A stretch of DNA of 64,000 nucleotides from Thioalkalivibrio sp. ALJT (GCF_000381825.1 NZ_KB907122.1:353663-417662), one strand, 5' to 3'. Positions 55,306 to 63,572 are shown, counted from the stretch's first letter. Notes: generated by a model from the sequence alone, not told the origin. Numbers and translations: made by a program.

Positions 55306-56967
55306 ATGCTGCACCTGATCAGCATCCGCGACTTCGCGATCATCGACCGGCTGGAACTGGAACTGGACGCGGGCCTGAGCGCCCTCACCGGCGAGACCGG
55401 AGCCGGCAAGTCCATCCTGATCGACGTGATCGGACAGCTGCTGGGCGACCGCGCAGACGCCGGCATGGTCCGCGAGGGGACCGAGCAGGCCGACCTGTCC
55501 GCAGAGTTCACCCTGCCCGATCCGGGCCCGGCCCGTGCCTGGCTGACCGAACAGGACCTCGCGGACGCCGACGACGAAGCGGTGCTGCTGCGCCGCGTCC
55601 TGACCCGCCAGGGCAAGAGCCGCGCCTGGATCAACGGCCGCCCGGTCGCGGTCGGACAACTGCGCACGCTGGGCCAGTGGCTGGTGGACATCCACGGCCA
55701 GCACGCCCATCACCAACTGCTGCAACGTGATACCCAGCGCCACTGGCTGGACGGATTCATCAAAGGCGACCGCGTGTCCCGCGTACGCGAGACCTATGGC
55801 GCCTGGCGCGACTCCGCCCGCGCCCTGGAACAGGCCCGCGAGCACCAGGCGGACACCTCCAACCGTCTCGACCTGTTGCGCTTTCAAACCGGCGAACTGG
55901 CCGAACTGGCCCCGGTGCAGGACGAATACCCGCAACTGCTGGTCGAGCAGAACCGGCTTGCCCACGGTACCGAGGTGCTGACCGCGCTGCAGACCGCCAG
56001 CCAGCAACTCGAGGATGACGCCGGCGTCGACCCCCGGATCGGACAGATCCTGCACGCGTTGCAGGACGCCGCCCAGCACGACGAACGGGTCAACCCGGCG
56101 GTGGAACTGCTGGAATCCGCACGCATCCAGATTGACGAGGCCGGCGACACCCTGCGCCGGCTGGCCGACGGCATCGAACTGGACCCGGAGCGCCTGGCCG
56201 AGCTGGACCAGCGCGTCGGCGAATATCTGCGGCTGGCGCGCAAGCACCGGGTCGACCCCGAGGCCCTGCCGGGCCTGTACGACGAACTGCAGTCGGAACT
56301 GGATGCCCTGGAGAACGGCGACCAGACTCTCGAGGCCCTGGAGGCACGCGAACAGGAGGCCCGTACCGCCCTGGATACGGCCGCCGCGGCATTGAGCAAG
56401 GCACGCCAGCAGACCGCCAGGCGCATCAGCCGGGCCGTCACCGACACCATGCAGGAGCTGGGCATGGCCGGCGGCCACTTCGAGATCGCGATCGAGCCCA
56501 CCGACGAGCCGCAGGCGCACGGCCAGGACCAGATCGAGTTCCGCGTGGCGGCGAACCCCGGGGCCGCGCCCCAGCCAATGGCAAAGGTCGCCTCCGGCGG
56601 TGAACTCTCGCGCATCGGGCTCGCGCTGCAGGTGCTGGCCAGCCAGCAGCAGACCGTGCCCACGCTGATCTTCGACGAGGTCGACAGTGGCATCAGCGGC
56701 GCGGTCGCCGAGATCGTCGGGCGCAAGCTTCGAACCCTGGGCGACCGCCATCAGGTCCTGTGCGTGACCCATCTGGCCCAGGTCGCCGCCCAGGCCCATC
56801 AGCAACTGGAGGTGCAGAAATCGCACGGCAAGAACGGCACTCGCACCGCCATCCAGCCGCTGGATAACGAACGCCGCGTGGAGGCCCTGGCCCGCCTGAT
56901 CGGCGGCACCCAGATCACCGAAACCACCCGCACCCACGCCCGCGAGCTGCTCGCCACGGCGGGCTAG
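55306..56967 (+). CDS. recN: DNA repair protein RecN
   Basis: 553 residues. SMC-like ATPase for double-strand-break repair. Walker A GETGAGKSI near the N-terminus (SALTGETGAGKSILIDVI), long coiled coils between about 150 and 390, signature SGGELSRIGLALQVL, Walker B TLIFDEVDSGISG, and CVTHLAQVAAQA. Typical length. It is 7 bp after nadK and probably cotranscribed. No LexA-type SOS box was recognised upstream of it. Confidence 0.96.
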   Translation: MLHLISIRDFAIIDRLELELDAGLSALTGETGAGKSILIDVIGQLLGDRADAGMVREGTEQADLSAEFTLPDPGPARAWLTEQDLADADDEAVLLRRVLTRQGKSRAWINGRPVAVGQLRTLGQWLVDIHGQHAHHQLLQRDTQRHWLDGFIKGDRVSRVRETYGAWRDSARALEQAREHQADTSNRLDLLRFQTGELAELAPVQDEYPQLLVEQNRLAHGTEVLTALQTASQQLEDDAGVDPRIGQILHALQDAAQHDERVNPAVELLESARIQIDEAGDTLRRLADGIELDPERLAELDQRVGEYLRLARKHRVDPEALPGLYDELQSELDALENGDQTLEALEAREQEARTALDTAAAALSKARQQTARRISRAVTDTMQELGMAGGHFEIAIEPTDEPQAHGQDQIEFRVAANPGAAPQPMAKVASGGELSRIGLALQVLASQQQTVPTLIFDEVDSGISGAVAEIVGRKLRTLGDRHQVLCVTHLAQVAAQAHQQLEVQKSHGKNGTRTAIQPLDNERRVEALARLIGGTQITETTRTHARELLATAG

Positions 56968-56980
56968 TGGGCCACGCAAT

Positions 56981-57463
56981 TCAGAGCCGCGCCGGCCAGG
57001 TACCGTCCGGCAGATCGCGCGCTCCAGGCGGCAGGCGCGGCATCCAGTAAACCCAGAGCGCTGCCGGACCCTCCGCAGTCCAGGCGGGTACCAGTGCGCG
57101 GCGATACTCGCCGCGGCCGTCCGGGCGCACGCCCTCCAGGGCATCGACACGCGGCAGGGTACGCGCCGGGTCGGGCAGGCGAATCCACTCGCCGTGCACA
57201 AGCCCTTGCGCCGCTTCCGGAGCAGGCGGCGCGAGCCCCCGGAACCGGCGCTGCCGCCCCGCATCACAGGACGGGTCCCGCCCGGAACGCAGAAGAATGC
57301 TACGGTCCGATATCTGCACGGCGGGATAACCCACCGGCAAGTCATGCAGCGACCCGGCAATGAACGCCGGGCGAATTCGCACGGCCTGCGCGCAGAACGC
57401 ACGGTGGTTGGCAAAACCCCGCTTCAGCGTCCCGTATACGAACAGGTCAACGTAGCCCGCCAT
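56981..57463 (-). CDS. Gamma-glutamylcyclotransferase-like (AIG2) protein
   Basis: 160 residues. YGTLKRGFANH (the YGTL loop) and AGSLHDLPVGYPAV, with a catalytic Glu likely in VDALEGV. The family converts gamma-glutamyl-amino acids to 5-oxoproline, but bacterial members often have unknown substrates. It follows ycgN by 6 bp on the minus strand and is convergent with recN. Confidence 0.78.
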   Translation of the reverse strand: MAGYVDLFVYGTLKRGFANHRAFCAQAVRIRPAFIAGSLHDLPVGYPAVQISDRSILLRSGRDPSCDAGRQRRFRGLAPPAPEAAQGLVHGEWIRLPDPARTLPRVDALEGVRPDGRGEYRRALVPAWTAEGPAALWVYWMPRLPPGARDLPDGTWPARL

Positions 57464-57469
57464 GCCTGC

Positions 57470-57982
57470 CTACTCCTGCGGAAGCCGGACCACCGGACGC
57501 CACAGACGTGCGGACTCCGGGACCTCGCCGGGCCAGTCGACCACATAGTCGATCAGGGGGAGGTCCGGGGCCTCGCACTCGCGGATCACCCGTCCGGCCA
57601 CCGACACCCGGGCGCGCTTCACGCTCTCCGGATCCCCCGTCAGCAGGGGGTGCCAGGTCGGCAGCGGGTGGCCCTCGAAGCGCAAGCGATAGGCGCAGGT
57701 GGGCGGCAACCAGTAATAGTGGGGCAGGTCCTTTCGGGTCAGCTGGATGCAGTCCGGCACGAAGTCCCGGCGGTTGGCGTAGTCCGAGCAGAAACCGGTC
57801 TCGCAGTCGAGCAGATCACAGGCGAGCCAGGTAAAGGCCAGCTCGCCCGAGTCCTCATCCTCCAGCTTATGCAGGCAACAACGGCCGCAGCCATCACACA
57901 GCGCTTCCCACTCCGCGTGGGTCAGCGTCTCCAGCGGGCGCTCCCAGAACGGGACCGCGGACCGCGCATCGGGTTCAGTCAT
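57470..57982 (-). CDS. ycgN: YcgN-family cysteine-cluster protein (UPF0260)
   Basis: 170 residues. Cys-rich core CDGCGRCCLHKLEDEDS, DLLDCETGFCSDYANR, PDCIQLTRKDL and WLPPTCAYRLRFEG: eight or more conserved Cys as in the UPF0260/YkgJ (CxxCxxCC) families, likely metal or Fe-S binding. It overlaps the upstream 236-residue gene by 8 bp. Function unknown. Confidence 0.85.
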   Translation of the reverse strand: MTEPDARSAVPFWERPLETLTHAEWEALCDGCGRCCLHKLEDEDSGELAFTWLACDLLDCETGFCSDYANRRDFVPDCIQLTRKDLPHYYWLPPTCAYRLRFEGHPLPTWHPLLTGDPESVKRARVSVAGRVIRECEAPDLPLIDYVVDWPGEVPESARLWRPVVRLPQE

Positions 57983-58685
57983 GCCCCCCCGGCCCCCCGT
58001 GGTCCTCGCCCAGCCGCCGGCGGCCCTCGTCGCGCAGACGCTCCACGGTCTGTGCCCAGCGCTCCTGGGTCACGTAATGCATCAGCACACGCCCACGGCG
58101 TGGCACCAGGATCGCGAGCCCTGCCTCGGGGTACAGCCAGTAGCCGTGCTCGGAATCGATGCGCATGCGCTCGCTCGGCTCGCCGAAACGCTCGACGATC
58201 AGCTCCTCGTTCCAGCGCGCCCGCGGGACATAACTCAACTCCACGATCGGCACGTGACCAAGCGATACCAGGGCATCGTCGCTGAGGCCGTAGCGGCGCG
58301 CCCCGCTGGGCATCGGACGCTCGGAAGTCACCTGGGCCTCGATCCGGTCCAGCGCGGCCGCGTCCAGATCCGGACGCAGGATCAGGTTCGCATCAAACGG
58401 CGGGATTCGGGCGTTCGCATAATACGCCTCGACCATACGCGAACCGTCGGGATCCACGAACAGACGGATATCCGGCACCGGCAGCCGGTTCACCAGGTCG
58501 GCCATCGTGGTCTCGCCCAGCACGATTCCCAGCGCGCGCGTGCGCTGGGAATCCGCCACCTCGATCTGCCAGGGCAGGTCGGTAAACTGCTGACTGCGCA
58601 TGCCACCCGGGTTGGAATACACCCACATGGCCAGCGCCAGGATCGCCACCATCGCGCCCACACCCACAATCCAGCGTACCTGCAT
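57975..58685 (-). CDS. Membrane-anchored protein of unknown function, 236 residues
   Basis: One N-terminal membrane segment (WIVGVGAMVAILALAMWVYS) then a roughly 210-residue mature domain with a repeated beta pattern (IRLFVDPDGSRMVEAYYANARIPPF; GYWLYPEAGLAILVPRRGRVLMHYVTQE). No Cys, no metal motif. It resembles a periplasmic substrate- or lipid-binding domain only loosely. It overlaps ycgN by 8 bp and is divergent from the glycosyltransferase-like gene. Confidence 0.75.
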   Translation of the reverse strand: MQVRWIVGVGAMVAILALAMWVYSNPGGMRSQQFTDLPWQIEVADSQRTRALGIVLGETTMADLVNRLPVPDIRLFVDPDGSRMVEAYYANARIPPFDANLILRPDLDAAALDRIEAQVTSERPMPSGARRYGLSDDALVSLGHVPIVELSYVPRARWNEELIVERFGEPSERMRIDSEHGYWLYPEAGLAILVPRRGRVLMHYVTQERWAQTVERLRDEGRRRLGEDHGGPGGHD

Positions 58686-58753
58686 GCCCTGCGCCCCTAT
58701 GCGTCGTTGGAAAACCGCATCTCGCGGGCCAGCCCCGCGACGCCGGCATTCCG

Positions 58754-58759
58754 TATAAT
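58754..58759 (+). promoter_or_regulatory. Consensus -10 hexamer upstream of the WaaA-like gene
   Basis: TATAAT located 36 bp before the ATG at 58796. No -35 is recognisable, so this is a partial promoter call. Confidence 0.35.
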
Positions 58760-58795
58760 GCCTGCCTCCCGCTGGCCACCGGATGACAGCTCGCC

Positions 58796-59944
58796 ATGTT
58801 CTCACGTTTGTCCGCCTGGATCACCGCCCGCTCCGTGCCCCGCGATGCCCGCGAACGCATCGTCGTGCTGGGCCCGCACACCACGCTCGCGGCCGCTGCC
58901 GACTGGTTGCAGGAACTCGCCGCGACAACGGGTGCCGTCACGCTGGGTGTCACCGACGCCCGGCAGGACAACGCGGCCACCGTGCCGGGGCTCGAGATGC
59001 CCACGGTTGCCCTGCCCCCGGACCTGGCCCCGGAACGCCTGCCGCGTCTGCAGCCACGCGCGGTGCTGGTCATCGGGGCCGCCGGCGCGCTGGGCCCGGC
59101 GCTTGCGCGGCTGGATACGCCGCGTATCTGGGTGAACGCCGCAGGCGCGGCACCGACCGGCGTGGACTGGGCGCTGGTACTGGCAGCCCGCTCAGGCGCG
59201 ACCGAAGCCCCGGCCGAAGTGATCGGCGACCCGATCGCCGGGGCAGTCACGCTACCGGAGCTGCCGACACGCGATACCGACTTCTGCGAGCGGTTTCGCG
59301 AGTATCACGAAAAGGGCTGGCCCATCCTGCTGGCCCCGAACACCGGCCCGGGCGAGGAAGCCTTTGCCTTTGCGGTATTGTTTGCCGTTCTGCAAAAAAC
59401 CGCCGCGATCCTGCTGCTCGCGCCCGCGGACCCGGCCCGGCACGAGCCGGTCTATCGTGATGCGATCAAGTACTCGCTGCCCATCATTCGCCACAACCGT
59501 TTCATGACGTCGTTCGTACCGCGCAAGAACCGGGTGTACTACATCGAGGACCCGGAGACCCTGCAGGCAGCCTACAGCTGTGCCGACATCACCCTGCCCG
59601 GGGGCACCCTGGCCGCCAGCGAGACACCACCGGACCTGGGGCTGCCGCTGGCGCATGGCAGCGCCGTCATCTGCGGACCGGCCGCTCACGAGCCGCACCC
59701 GGACGCCGCTACCCGCCTGCGCATGGCTGCCGAACACACGGGCCTGGTCGCCCACGGCGAAGATCCCGAACAGGTCGCCCGCGAGGTTCTGGCCCGACTG
59801 TCCGAGGGTGTTGATCGCGAGGCGCGGTGCCGGGCGCTCGCGGGCTGGCAGGCCCGCCAAATCGACGCCCGGGCGTCCGTACAAACCCGCCTGCAGGCCC
59901 TGCTCGGCGCAACCGGGAAAAGCCAGACCGGCCCTTCCCGGTAG
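58796..59944 (+). CDS. Kdo-transferase (WaaA)-like glycosyltransferase
   Basis: 382 residues. The C-terminal half matches the pattern of GT-B 3-deoxy-D-manno-octulosonic acid transferases: PILLAPNTGPGEEAFAF, LLLAPADPARHEPV, VYYIEDPETLQAAYSCADITLPGGTL, HGSAVICGPAAHE. The N-terminal domain is short, lacks the membrane anchor of WaaA, and has no clear acceptor site motif. It is therefore either a divergent, soluble Kdo-transferase-like enzyme or another GT-B protein; substrate unknown. Confidence 0.6.
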   Translation: MFSRLSAWITARSVPRDARERIVVLGPHTTLAAAADWLQELAATTGAVTLGVTDARQDNAATVPGLEMPTVALPPDLAPERLPRLQPRAVLVIGAAGALGPALARLDTPRIWVNAAGAAPTGVDWALVLAARSGATEAPAEVIGDPIAGAVTLPELPTRDTDFCERFREYHEKGWPILLAPNTGPGEEAFAFAVLFAVLQKTAAILLLAPADPARHEPVYRDAIKYSLPIIRHNRFMTSFVPRKNRVYYIEDPETLQAAYSCADITLPGGTLAASETPPDLGLPLAHGSAVICGPAAHEPHPDAATRLRMAAEHTGLVAHGEDPEQVAREVLARLSEGVDREARCRALAGWQARQIDARASVQTRLQALLGATGKSQTGPSR

Positions 59945-60010
59945 ACTGCAACTAATTGATCTATAATCAGGTCTACAGGCCATGAACGCTGACCGCAACG
60001 GGCTCTACAC

Positions 60011-60226
60011 ATGATGGACGCAAACGCCGCCCTGAAGGGCATCCAGAACGGCATGACCGGCATGCGCCAGCAGGCGCATACGGTGGCGGCCGAACCGGCC
60101 GGAACCCGTGACAGCACCACGGCACAGGTCGGCATGATTGCGAGCCAGAATCAGATCGAGGCCGCGGTGAAGACCCTGCAGACCGAAGATCGCATGGTTG
60201 GCTCGCTTCTCGATATACGCGCCTGA
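60011..60226 (+). CDS. Small protein with FlgC-like C-terminal helix, 71 residues
   Basis: 71 residues. The last 32 residues (VGMIASQNQIEAAVKTLQT, then EDRMVGSLLDIRA) resemble the C-terminal helix of flagellar rod/hook proteins such as FlgC (pattern VxxIxAxxxxxANVxVxxTxDxMLGxLLDI), but no other flagellar gene is near. The N-terminus has MRQQAHTVAAEP. The start may be 60011 or 60014. Function unknown. Confidence 0.6.
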   Translation: MMDANAALKGIQNGMTGMRQQAHTVAAEPAGTRDSTTAQVGMIASQNQIEAAVKTLQTEDRMVGSLLDIRA

Positions 60227-60259
60227 ACGCGCATCACAGGAGACTCGTCGAGACACGCG

Positions 60260-60697
60260 ATGGACGTTCCGGTCACCAATCCCTCGGCTGCGGTACCGCC
60301 CGGCACACGCCCGACCGGCAACGACCGGCTGGGCCTCGGGCAAACCGCCACCCCGGCCGACTTCGACCGCCCGCTGAATGATCCCGAGGCAGGCGCGCCC
60401 CGGCGTGCGATCGAGGACCGTCCGGAACAGGACCAGAACCGTCGCGGAGAGGGTGAGCAGTCGGAGACGGGTCTCGCCTTCCCGCCGCGCTCGGAACAGG
60501 AAATGGCCTCGCGCGCACGGGTCGCAGCGCAGATCGAGGCATTTCGCAACGGGGACGACCCCCGCGAGACCGCGACAACCGACGGCAGCGAACTGGCCGG
60601 CCCCGGAATCGAGACCCTGCGCCGCCGCGTCGAGCTCGCGGTCAGCCTGGCCGGCCCAACCGAGCAACCCCGACGCGAACTGAACGTGGTGGTTTGA
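60260..60697 (+). CDS. Hydrophilic hypothetical protein, 145 residues
   Basis: Pro/Glu/Arg-rich, low hydrophobicity, probably disordered over its first 80 residues. A short helical stretch follows (EMASRARVAAQIEAFRNGDD) and a C-terminal helix RRRVELAVSLAGP. No recognised domain, signal peptide or Cys. It follows the 71-residue gene by 33 bp and might be expressed with it. AGGAG lies 17 bp before the ATG, too far for a standard ribosome site, so translation is uncertain. Confidence 0.5.
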   Translation: MDVPVTNPSAAVPPGTRPTGNDRLGLGQTATPADFDRPLNDPEAGAPRRAIEDRPEQDQNRRGEGEQSETGLAFPPRSEQEMASRARVAAQIEAFRNGDDPRETATTDGSELAGPGIETLRRRVELAVSLAGPTEQPRRELNVVV

Positions 60698-60735
60698 GAA
60701 CGCGCTTGCGACGTCCGCCCCATCGCGGACCCGAG

Positions 60736-61410
60736 CTACTGCAGACGAGCCGACCCCGCCGTTGCATGATTCCTCAGCCATTCCTGAGCCCGCTCACCCG
60801 CGTGCAGACGCTGATCCGGGGTTAGCTCGCGGGCAACCCGCTCGCGATAGCGCGCCGCACTGGCCACCCCCATTTCGGCCGCGATGGCGTACCACTTGAA
60901 CGCCGAGACGTCGGAACGCTCCACGCCCTCCCCCATCGCGAACAACCGGGCGAGATTGGCTGCCCCCCGACCTTCACCCGACTCGGCCGCCAGCAGATAC
61001 CACTGCGCCGCCTGCTCCGCATCCTGTGGCAGGCCGCGCCCCTCGTCGAACTTGAGGCCCAGATTGAACATCGCCTGGGCGTTGCCGCGCTCGGCCGCGA
61101 AATGGAACCAGCGCGCGGCCTCGTTGGCATCCTGCATTACGCCGTCACCCTGCTCGTGCAGAACCGCCAGGTTGAATGCTGCGTCCGGAAAGCCGGCATT
61201 CGCCGCCTGTCGATACCAGTGCGCGGCCCCCGCGGCATCGCGCGGCAGGTGCTGCCCTTCGTCCAGCAGGACCCCAAGGTTGTAGGCGCACTGGGCATCG
61301 CCGAGACGCGCACCCTGCTGCCAGCAGTGGATGGCCGCTTCGGTGTCACCGGCAGACCACGCCTGCTGCGCCTGCCCGATCAAGTTCTCGATTTCGGAAG
61401 ATTCGCTCAT
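60736..61410 (-). CDS. Sel1-repeat (TPR-like) protein
   Basis: 224 residues from the ATG at 61410. A TTG at 61437 would add nine residues. Sel1 repeats are clear, with the AxxxGxxxAxxxLGxxYxxGxGVxxDxxxAxxWxxxAA pattern: DAAGAAHWYRQAANAGFPDAAFNLAVL, DANEAARWFHFAAERGNAQAMFNLGL, DAEQAAQWYLLAAESGEGRGAANLARL. It probably serves as a protein-interaction scaffold. No signal peptide. Convergent with the 145-residue gene. Confidence 0.85.
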   Translation of the reverse strand: MSESSEIENLIGQAQQAWSAGDTEAAIHCWQQGARLGDAQCAYNLGVLLDEGQHLPRDAAGAAHWYRQAANAGFPDAAFNLAVLHEQGDGVMQDANEAARWFHFAAERGNAQAMFNLGLKFDEGRGLPQDAEQAAQWYLLAAESGEGRGAANLARLFAMGEGVERSDVSAFKWYAIAAEMGVASAARYRERVARELTPDQRLHAGERAQEWLRNHATAGSARLQ

Positions 61411-61493
61411 GTCGGTCCAGTCAGTGTGATCGCTCAAGCGCCGTTCCAGGCCACGACTCTACCGACGCCACTCGCGCCCGTCGATCAACCCTT

Positions 61494-61510
61494 AAGGAGA
61501 CGCTGATCAA
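61494..61510. repeat. Solo R2-like terminal end
   Basis: AAGGAGACGCTGATCAA matches the R2 terminal repeat AGGGAGACGCTGATTGAA at most positions. No second end is seen nearby, so it may be a remnant or chance. It lies in the gap between the Sel1 gene and the Met-rich lipoprotein. Confidence 0.4.
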
Positions 61511-61693
61511 GATTTCCTCAAGAAAGCGCGATGCTCCACCGGGCCTGACCTGCGACAAGCTCGGCTGCCTCGCCAAAGCGTGCATCCATCACAAAGTGCG
61601 ATCACCGCCTTGAACACAAGCCGGCGCTGTCTTGTCCCCTGCCCCGAACACGAAGAAGAGCCTTCCCGGCAACATCAACAAGGAGTGCACCCG

Positions 61694-61996
61694 ATGAAAC
61701 GATCCACCGCCATCATGGCCACCCTCGCCATCGCCCCGTTTGCCCTGCTGGTCGGCTGCGCCGACGACGGCATGGACATGGACGAGTTCGAGCAGCAACA
61801 GATGGAACAACAGGAAATGCAGCAGGACGGTGGCATGCAGGCTCCGCCGCCCCAGGAAGGGATGCAACAGGATGGGGGCATGCAGGCTCCGCCCGCTGAA
61901 GGGGAGATGCATCAGCCGCCTGAAGGCGAGGCAATGCCCGAGCCGGAAGGCAGCATGCAGCCGCAGGAAGACCAGGAGGGCGGCTCCCAGTACTAA
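61694..61996 (+). CDS. Met/Gln/Pro-rich lipoprotein with tandem repeat
   Basis: 100 residues. Lipobox ALLVGC (Cys22), then acidic MDMDEFEQQQMEQQEMQQ and a 15-residue tandem repeat (residues 42-56 and 57-71, 45 bp each; unit MQQDGGMQAPPPQEG, then MQQDGGMQAPPAEGE). Met is very frequent, as in some copper-binding periplasmic proteins, but no binding is shown. AAGGAG precedes the start. A strong terminator follows at 62037-62070. No family recognised. Confidence 0.7.
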   Translation: MKRSTAIMATLAIAPFALLVGCADDGMDMDEFEQQQMEQQEMQQDGGMQAPPPQEGMQQDGGMQAPPAEGEMHQPPEGEAMPEPEGSMQPQEDQEGGSQY

Positions 61997-62440
61997 CCGC
62001 ACTGCGGCGAGCACGCTCTGCTCAAGGCTGACGGCAAAAGGCCCGGGCAGGTTTCCCTGTCCGGGCCTTCCTGCATCATGCAGATGTCGCCCAGGGAGAC
62101 GCCGATTGAATCGCACATTCGCGCTCGAGTCGCTTTTGCGTGCGTTTAATGCGCGGTGACGGTCGTGCAGTTACTCTGCTACAGGTGAACCGCAACGCTG
62201 TGCGCGCGCCCGTTTTTGATCAAAAACGGGCGGCCGAGCCCCTACTTTCAATGGCTTGTGGGGTTGGTGCCCCCTCCCCCGATTCTGAATGAATATGGCC
62301 CGATCCTGCGTTGCGCCCCGGGTCCATCGAAAACGGGCGGGTAGAACCACTACCCGCTGTTTGAGGCGCCTTGTCTCGGAACGCTTGTCTCCAAAAACTG
62401 GGGGGCACCCACGCGGACCTGCGATTCAATCAGCGTATCC
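61997..62440. other. Gene-free stretch with terminator and R2 copy 2
   Basis: 444 bp between the Met-rich and acidic lipoprotein genes. It holds the terminator (62037-62070) and the R2 element (62093-62442). Nothing else is recognised. Confidence 0.6.
62037..62070 (+). terminator. Intrinsic terminator of the Met-rich lipoprotein gene
   Basis: Stem GGCCCGGGCAGG against CCTGTCCGGGCC (one G-T pair), loop TTT/C, flanked by an A-run on the 5' side and TT on the 3' side. It starts 41 bp after the stop codon. The A-run could also make it active on the other strand. Confidence 0.6.
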
Positions 62441-62442
62441 CT
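62093..62442. repeat. R2 repeat copy 2, MITE-like element
   Basis: 350 bp homologous to 5608-5951 throughout. Left end AGGGAGACGCCGATTGAATC and right end GATTCAATCAGCGTATCCCT are near-perfect complements. It contains a perfect 26-bp palindrome (62207-62232, CGCCCGTTTTTGA and its complement) and the conserved hairpin 62337-62357. The right end supplies the CT of CTA at 62441-62443, so the element creates the stop codon of the acidic lipoprotein gene. Confidence 0.8.
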
Positions 62443-62632
62443 AGTCGTCAAAAGCCTCTTCCATCTCGTCAGCGGCGTCGTCCAGCGCATCGCCCGCGTC
62501 TTCCATCGCGTCATCGATGTTCTCACCGGCCTCTTCCGCCGGGCCCTGATTGTCACAGCCCGCGAGGGTCGCGCTGCCCAGCGCCATCATCAGGGCAAGC
62601 AAGAAGACTGTCAGTCGAGACTTTTCGAACAT
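62441..62632 (-). CDS. Acidic small lipoprotein, 63 residues
   Basis: Signal peptide with lipobox LAGC (Cys26), then a very acidic helix-forming tail (NIDDAMEDAGDALDDAADEMEEAFDD), similar in kind to small stress-related lipoproteins (entericidin-like in length only). AAAGGAG lies before the ATG. The stop codon is provided by the end of R2 copy 2, so the gene may have been longer before the insertion. Function unknown. Confidence 0.7.
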   Translation of the reverse strand: MFEKSRLTVFLLALMMALGSATLAGCDNQGPAEEAGENIDDAMEDAGDALDDAADEMEEAFDD

Positions 62633-62838
62633 CGGTTCACTCCTTTACGGAAAATTGGATCCTTTGCATAGACAGCCCAACCAGCGAACACAGTCAAAAA
62701 CCATTGCCAGCTGGACTCGACGGGTGGGACCAACGACAAACGCGAACGATCCACGCAACTCATGGCCGGGCTCGGGTTTTGTGATGCGGTTCCAACTCGC
62801 CAGGGACCAGGGACGAAGGCGAGAGCTTCAGTGATATT

Positions 62839-63519
62839 TCAGCATTCGGACCAGCGGCGGAGGAGGTTGTTATAAAGCCCCGTCAGCCGCACCAAGTCCG
62901 TGTCCTCCTCGCCATGGCGCCCACGCAAACCCCGCAACGCCGTATCCATTTCGTACAGGTGCCGCCGCTGTTCCGTATCCTTCACCAGGCTTTGCATGAA
63001 CATGTAACAGGCCAGGCGCTCGCCACGAGTGACCGGTCGCACTTCGTGAATGGAGCCGGAGGGGTAGACGACCAGGCTACCAGCAGCCAGCTTGATCTGG
63101 TGAACGCCATAGATGTCCTCGATCGTAAGCTCACCTCCTTCGTACTCGTCGGGATCCGACAGGAACAGCGTGGCCGAGATGTCGGTGCGAAGATAACTGC
63201 CATCCGGCAGCGGACGCAGCGTGCTGTCCGTGTGCAAGCCGTAACGGTTGGTCTCCCCCGTGTAACGATTGAAATTGGGCGGCAGGATCTTGAATGGAAG
63301 CGCAGCACTCAGCAGCGTTTCGCTCCGGTTCAGGGCACGCATCACCGTGGTCCGCATATCCTGCAAACGCGGGTCACCCTCGGGGATCTGCAAGTTTTTC
63401 TTCACCGTGCGTGCCTGGGGCCCGGCGCTGACCCCCGTGGCCCAGTCCGCCTGACGCAGGCCCTCGCGTAGCGCATCCAGTTCATCTTGCTGCAGCACGT
63501 TGTCGATGGTCACCAGCAC
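62839..63519 (-). CDS. PKHD-type Fe(II)/2-oxoglutarate hydroxylase (PiuC/YbiX family)
   Basis: 226 residues from a GTG at 63519 with GGAGG before it; family length is about 225. Iron-binding motif HTDSTLR (HxD), distal His in GSIHEVRPVTRGERL (with the 2-oxoglutarate Arg), NRYTGETNRYGLHTD. In Pseudomonas PiuC is tied to iron uptake; the role here is not shown. A longer frame to 63645 would add residues with no conservation. An intrinsic terminator oriented towards it lies upstream. Confidence 0.88.
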   Translation of the reverse strand: MLVTIDNVLQQDELDALREGLRQADWATGVSAGPQARTVKKNLQIPEGDPRLQDMRTTVMRALNRSETLLSAALPFKILPPNFNRYTGETNRYGLHTDSTLRPLPDGSYLRTDISATLFLSDPDEYEGGELTIEDIYGVHQIKLAAGSLVVYPSGSIHEVRPVTRGERLACYMFMQSLVKDTEQRRHLYEMDTALRGLRGRHGEEDTDLVRLTGLYNNLLRRWSEC

Positions 63520-63542
63520 ATTAGTCCCTCCCCTCGAACGGC

Positions 63543-63572
63543 AAAAAACGCCGGCGCATTGATAGCGCCGGC
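63543..63572 (-). terminator. Intrinsic terminator between the IS element and the PKHD gene
   Basis: Perfect 8-bp stem GCCGGCGC/GCGCCGGC, 7-nt loop, and six T in a row on the minus strand (TTTTTT at 63548-63543, one base after the stem). It would stop transcription from the IS side before the PKHD gene. Confidence 0.7.

Noticed and set aside
55087..57414. A 775-codon minus-strand open frame antisense to recN
   Set aside because: Antisense to recN and nadK with typical shadow composition; the real minus-strand gene there is the AIG2-like one.
59962..59967. TATAAT upstream of the 71-residue gene
   Set aside because: No -35 at a usable distance and it may simply be chance in an AT-richer gap; left out of the features.
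59982..60014. A 10-codon upstream frame (MNADRNGLYT) overlapping the start of the 71-residue gene
   Set aside because: Could be a translationally coupled leader peptide, but the ribosome site is weak and there is no attenuator structure or codon bias to support it.
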